Shown here: piece after piece, positions 6,000-9,339 of the stretch
Layout of the letters: the number at the start of each line of letters is the position of its first letter
Position numbering within the stretch: the first letter of the stretch is position 1
NCBI GenBank assembly: GCA_023135745.1
Contig: JAGLSM010000048.1
Coordinates: 1 to 9,339 of the forward strand
DNA: 9,339 nucleotides
Direction of reading: 5' to 3'
Source of the DNA: Spirochaetota bacterium
GTDB taxonomy: Bacteria; Spirochaetota; JAGLSM01
The notes under the pieces: generated by a model
What the model saw: the letters and a program-made list of their open reading frames with translations, nothing else
Told to the model about the DNA's origin: nothing
Databases searched by the model: none
Program-made: the position numbers and the translations under genes

Positions 6000-8354
6000 C
6001 TATTTAAGGGTTACCTCAGTTATACCGTAACCGCCGGCTTCAAGAGGGGCAAACATAAAGCTTTGAACATTCGGGTGTTTTTTAAGTAACTCACTTGTTG
6101 CTTTTTGAAGTACACCTGTACCTTTTCCATGGAGAATTATTACCCTTTTTAGACCTGATAAAACAGCAGCTTCTATATGAGTTGATATTTTATCCTGCGC
6201 GTCTTCAAATTTACAGCCTCTTATATCAAGGGAAATTTTAGCAGGTGAATGTGCGCGGTAATTAGTCGAGAATTTTAGTTTATTATTTTCAATATTCTTT
6301 TTTAGGATTTTTTTTGCATCATTAAGATTGATAATTGTTGAAAATGATCCAATGGCAACACGGATATTGTTATTCTTCATAACATCAGTAACACGGCCTT
6401 GTTTATCCAGGGAAAGTATTTTAACATAATCTCCTATTGTTATAGTGGAATCCTTATAATCGAAAATATCCGCCTGTTTTTTCTCGGGATATATCTTAAT
6501 ATCATTTTGAATACTCTGTATACTTTGTGTATGTTCGGCTTTTAAACGGGATTTAATTTCACTTTCAGTTCTCGCGCTGATTTCTCCTGATTTTTTCAAG
6601 TCTTTTATGATTTTTTGTATTTTATCCATTGCCTGCATGTAAAGGCTGTTGAATTTTGTTTTAGTGTCTTTCAGTATATTTGATTTTTCTTTTTCCAGTG
6701 ATTCGATCTTTTTTTCATAATCCAGTTTTAGGCTTTCCTTGATTTTTACCTGGGCGCTGGCAAGTTTATTTTTTTCGCGGGCAGTTTTCATGTCTTTTTC
6801 AATTTCACGGAACATTTCTTCGGATATTTTTTTATCTTTTGAGATTTTTGCCGCTGCATTATCAGCAATGTAGTGCGGGAGTCCGAGACTACGTGAAATG
6901 GTTATTGCATTTGAAGAACCTGCGACTCCTGTTAAAAGATGGTATGTTGGCTGTAATGTTTTCAAGTCAAATTCAACGCTCGCGTTTTCTATACCTTTTG
7001 ATGAATAGACAAAATTTTTAATTGCTCTGTAATGTGTTGAAGCAATCAGGTATGTTTCTTTTGACATAAACTCTTCCAGTATTGCAATCCCCAGCGCGGA
7101 ACCTTCATCAGGATCGGTGCCCGCGCCCAGTTCATCGAGAAGTACAAGAGAATTTTTGCCCGCTTTTTTTAATATCCGAATAATATTTTTTATATGGCCT
7201 GAAAAAGTTGAGAGACTTTGTTCTATACTTTGTTCGTCTCCAATGTCGCAGAATATATCATTAAAATTTATGAAAAGGCTGTTTTTATCACTGGGAACGT
7301 ACAGGCCATGCTTAGCCATTATTGAGAGAAGACCAGCTGTTTTTAGGGCAACTGTTTTTCCGCCTGTATTAGGACCGGTAATTACAAGAGCGGTAAAGTC
7401 ATTTCCAAGGTTAATATTTATTGGAACAGGTTTTTCCAGAAGGGGATGACGTGCGTTTTTAATTGATATTATGTCTGAAAAAACAGGGGCAGTTCCTTTA
7501 ATTGATTTAGCGTATCTAAGTTTCGCGGATAACAGATCGGTTTTTACAATAATTTTAATGTTTAATAAAAACTCAGGGAGAATTTCACGAATAGATGATG
7601 AAATATCTTTGAGGATTTTTCTGATCTCATCATCTTCATCAAGAAACAATGATTTTAAGTTATTATTAAGAGGAACTGCATCTTGAGGCTCAATGTAGAG
7701 TGTCTCACCGCTGGATGATCTGTCATGTATGATCCCTTTAAGTTTTCCTTTGCTGCCGGCTCTTACAGGAAGAACAAACCTGTCTTCTCTTACAGTAATA
7801 ATTCTATCCTGGAAGATACTTGAGTTGGATGATGAATTTAAAATTCGATTGAGAAGAGTGTTTATCTTTTTTTCAGCAGAGGTAATCTGTGTTCTTATTC
7901 TCTTGAGATCAGTTGACGCTTTGTCCAGTATTTCTCCTGTTTTATTTATTGAAGAAATAATACGTCCGGTTAGTTTATTAAAAATCTTTATTTTATCGAT
8001 TAATAATGAAAACTTACCTTCGAATTCTGATACAACAAAGTGTTTTTTAACTTCATCAGACAAGATAAGCCATTGAGCGCATGTAAAAATCTCTTGAGGA
8101 TTAATAAAGGAATTTTCAGGTTGAATCGTTTTTAGGATTCTCTTCACTTCGGGAAGATCCCTTAAAGGCGGATATCCATGGGTAAGGGAATGTGAATCAA
8201 TTTCGGAGATGTAACGGAATTCTTTTTTGAGTTCATCTGATTCAAGGATTTTCAGCTTTTTTATTATTTCCTTTGTTTCACCAAGGCGCGCGAATTCACC
8301 GAGTTTATTTAGAATTTTTTCAAATTCTAAAACCTTGAGACTGTGTTTATTCAC
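6000..8354 (-). CDS. mutS2: endonuclease MutS2 (MutS-like ATPase with C-terminal Smr domain)
   Basis: MutS2 is a homodimeric ABC-type ATPase. In different bacteria it is reported to suppress homologous recombination or to split collided ribosomes. The 784 residues match the full family length. The core and clamp regions (about 1-310) include GSKGKLKGIIHDRSSSGETL, typical of MutS2. The ATPase shows Walker A GPNTGGKT (327-334), Walker B LVLLDELGAGTD (403-414) and the STH switch (439-441). A long coiled coil spans about 505-610. A KOW-like segment lies at about 638-682. The Smr nuclease domain (708-784) retains LDIRG and HGKGTG. No mismatch-recognition domain is seen, which separates it from MutS. 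The start is a GTG, with AGGA 7 bases upstream, 15 bp after the purU stop, so the pair is probably one operon. Confidence 0.96.
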   Translation of the reverse strand: MNKHSLKVLEFEKILNKLGEFARLGETKEIIKKLKILESDELKKEFRYISEIDSHSLTHGYPPLRDLPEVKRILKTIQPENSFINPQEIFTCAQWLILSDEVKKHFVVSEFEGKFSLLIDKIKIFNKLTGRIISSINKTGEILDKASTDLKRIRTQITSAEKKINTLLNRILNSSSNSSIFQDRIITVREDRFVLPVRAGSKGKLKGIIHDRSSSGETLYIEPQDAVPLNNNLKSLFLDEDDEIRKILKDISSSIREILPEFLLNIKIIVKTDLLSAKLRYAKSIKGTAPVFSDIISIKNARHPLLEKPVPININLGNDFTALVITGPNTGGKTVALKTAGLLSIMAKHGLYVPSDKNSLFINFNDIFCDIGDEQSIEQSLSTFSGHIKNIIRILKKAGKNSLVLLDELGAGTDPDEGSALGIAILEEFMSKETYLIASTHYRAIKNFVYSSKGIENASVEFDLKTLQPTYHLLTGVAGSSNAITISRSLGLPHYIADNAAAKISKDKKISEEMFREIEKDMKTAREKNKLASAQVKIKESLKLDYEKKIESLEKEKSNILKDTKTKFNSLYMQAMDKIQKIIKDLKKSGEISARTESEIKSRLKAEHTQSIQSIQNDIKIYPEKKQADIFDYKDSTITIGDYVKILSLDKQGRVTDVMKNNNIRVAIGSFSTIINLNDAKKILKKNIENNKLKFSTNYRAHSPAKISLDIRGCKFEDAQDKISTHIEAAVLSGLKRVIILHGKGTGVLQKATSELLKKHPNVQSFMFAPLEAGGYGITEVTLK

Positions 8355-8369
8355 TTATTTTTCCTGTAT

Positions 8370-9218
8370 TTATTTAAAGACAATAGTTTTGTTAAGATAT
8401 CTTATAATTCTGCTTTCAATATGGGCATGAATTGCGTTTGCAAGGGTTATTTTTTCAAGATTTCTTCCTTTTCTCTTTAAGACTTCAACATCATCTTTGT
8501 GACTAACTTCCTGAACCGATTGTTCAATAATGGGGCCTTCATCAAGATTTTCAGTTATATAATGTGATGTGGCTCCTATTATTTTTACACCTCTCTCATA
8601 TGCTTGTCTATATGGGTTTGCTCCCTTGAATGAAGGGAGAAAACTATGATGGATATTAATGATTTCTTTATTGTAGACTTCAATAAAATGAGGAGTAATA
8701 ATCTGCATATACCTTGCAAGCACAAGAAAGTCAGTATTATCACATACCAGCTCAAGAATCTTTGCTTCAGCTTCCTTCTTATCAGGATTAACAGGAATAT
8801 GGTGAAAAGGTATGTTATACTGATTGACCAGATTTCCAACTTTATTATGGTTACTTATAACAAATGGTATTTCGACATTCAATTCTTCTGATTGATAACG
8901 GTATAAGATATCCGCAAGACAGTGGTCATATTTAGAAACAAGAATACCCATCCTAAGGGGGATTTCTTTATAGTGGATTTTCCACGAGGCGCTAAGAGTA
9001 GAAGCAAGTTCCGAAAAATCTTTGTTGAGCTTTTTTACAGGTAAGACAGAATCATCAAAGTAAAATTCTATGCGCATAAAAAACCGTCCGTTTTCAGGAT
9101 CGGTGCTGTGCTGATCCGCCTGAATAATATTGGCATCATGCTTAAAAATGAAATTTGATATTTTTGCGATTATACCCTTCTGGTCAGGGCATTGAATCAG
9201 GATAGTTGCTGTTTTCAT
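8370..9218 (-). CDS. purU: formyltetrahydrofolate deformylase PurU
   Basis: PurU hydrolyses 10-formyl-THF to THF and formate in the cytosol, balancing one-carbon pools and feeding formate to purine synthesis where PurT exists. The 282 residues are the normal family length. The N-terminal ACT domain (about 4-80, starting ATILIQCPDQKGIIAKIS) is the regulatory part that distinguishes PurU from PurN, and in the E. coli enzyme it responds to methionine and glycine. The catalytic domain shows NIHHSFLPSFKGANPY with Asn188 and His190, and TENLDEGPII with Asp226, matching the Asn-His-Asp triad of formyl transferases. The C-terminus KITLANAIHAHIESRII is also typical. The ATG at 9218 fits the ACT-domain start, but no strong SD precedes it. 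mutS2 follows 15 bp downstream. The upstream flank holds repeat sequence rather than a clear promoter. Confidence 0.96.
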   Translation of the reverse strand: MKTATILIQCPDQKGIIAKISNFIFKHDANIIQADQHSTDPENGRFFMRIEFYFDDSVLPVKKLNKDFSELASTLSASWKIHYKEIPLRMGILVSKYDHCLADILYRYQSEELNVEIPFVISNHNKVGNLVNQYNIPFHHIPVNPDKKEAEAKILELVCDNTDFLVLARYMQIITPHFIEVYNKEIINIHHSFLPSFKGANPYRQAYERGVKIIGATSHYITENLDEGPIIEQSVQEVSHKDDVEVLKRKGRNLEKITLANAIHAHIESRIIRYLNKTIVFK

Positions 9219-9264
9219 GTTTTATGAGCTTAACACTTCAAACCGGTCAGCGCAAGAATAATTT

Positions 9265-9330
9265 AATGGGGTCGAAAATGGGGTCGGAGGTAAGGTGTGA
9301 ATTTTGTTAAAAAGTCTTCCCCCCATTTTT
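9265..9330. repeat. GGGGTC direct-repeat units and inverted repeat in the non-coding right edge
   Basis: The 121 bp beyond purU hold no gene. AATGGGGTCG occurs twice with a 12-base period (9265-9274 and 9277-9286). AAAATGGGG (9275-9283) is the inverse of CCCCATTTT (9321-9329), giving a 9-bp inverted repeat around about 37 bases. A second small inverted pair, GTCT/AGAC (9314-9317 and 9331-9334), flanks the C-run. The composition (G-runs on one side, a C-run on the other) differs from the rest of the window. It resembles the GGGGTC-type ends I associate with IS200/REP-type transposase neighbourhoods in deltaproteobacteria. That link is from memory, and no transposase is visible here. Confidence 0.5.
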
Positions 9331-9339
9331 AGACAGGGA

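Noticed and set aside
7117..7449. Antisense frame of 110 codons opposite mutS2
   Set aside because: It is the shadow of the conserved Walker A/B region of MutS2; no SD and no recognisable protein.
7729..8076. Antisense frame of 115 codons opposite the mutS2 clamp region
   Set aside because: Fully inside mutS2, with low-complexity hydrophobic content and no independent signal.
8585..8839. Open frame on the minus strand inside purU, rich in hydrophobic residues and looking like a membrane protein
   Set aside because: It lies wholly within purU in another frame. The purU frame carries all family motifs, and the hydrophobicity is a by-product of AT-rich codons read out of frame.
9219..9264. Possible purU promoter (minus-strand TTGCGC then TAAGCT, 17-base spacing)
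   Set aside because: Both boxes match consensus poorly and would leave a very short leader without an SD; not strong enough to annotate.
1..9339. A hidden defence, CRISPR, phage or otherwise novel multi-gene system
   Set aside because: Every sizeable frame is a recognisable housekeeping or common signalling gene. No spaced repeats, nuclease/toxin pair, reverse transcriptase, integrase or tRNA is visible on either strand.

Overview
The window is an AT-rich stretch of ordinary bacterial chromosome. Genes are tightly packed and Shine-Dalgarno sequences are recognisable. The gene content (queC, folC, an AlaC-type aminotransferase, a rhomboid protease, mutS2, purU and a membrane-bound hybrid histidine kinase) fits a free-living Gram-negative-type bacterium. 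The QueC and aminotransferase protein styles, and the GGGGTC-rich repeat at the right edge, remind me of Desulfobacterota-like (deltaproteobacterial) genomes. This is a low-confidence impression; no marker gene here settles the taxonomy.

Layout from left to right. Positions 2-307 (+) hold the 3' end of queC, cut by the window edge. A 64-bp convergent gap (308-371) holds only a weak hairpin. A minus-strand cluster follows, transcribed from about 5059 down to 372: aminotransferase, an 18-bp gap, folC, then an ATGA stop/start overlap into a hybrid histidine kinase. From about 5060 to 5184 lies a short divergent control region with a 17-bp palindrome. The rhomboid protease gene (5185-5994, +) runs from it and ends 5 bp from the end of mutS2, which comes from the opposite direction. 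A second minus-strand pair is purU (9218-8370) followed after 15 bp by mutS2 (8354-6000). The last 121 bp (9219-9339) are non-coding and carry two GGGGTC direct-repeat units plus a 9-bp inverted repeat.

Functionally, purU and folC both act on folates: PurU releases formate and tetrahydrofolate from 10-formyl-THF, and FolC makes dihydrofolate and/or adds glutamates. The aminotransferase handles pyruvate/alanine or a related amino-acid pair. MutS2 acts on branched DNA or on stalled or collided ribosomes. The kinase is a sensor with no partner response regulator in view. QueC belongs to the 7-deazaguanine (queuosine) pathway.

I found no convincing new biological system, no CRISPR array, no tRNA or rRNA gene and no intact mobile element. 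The points most worth a second look are the degenerate receiver domain of the kinase, the palindrome between the divergent genes, and the repeat-rich right edge. No gene-free stretch exceeds about 125 bp.
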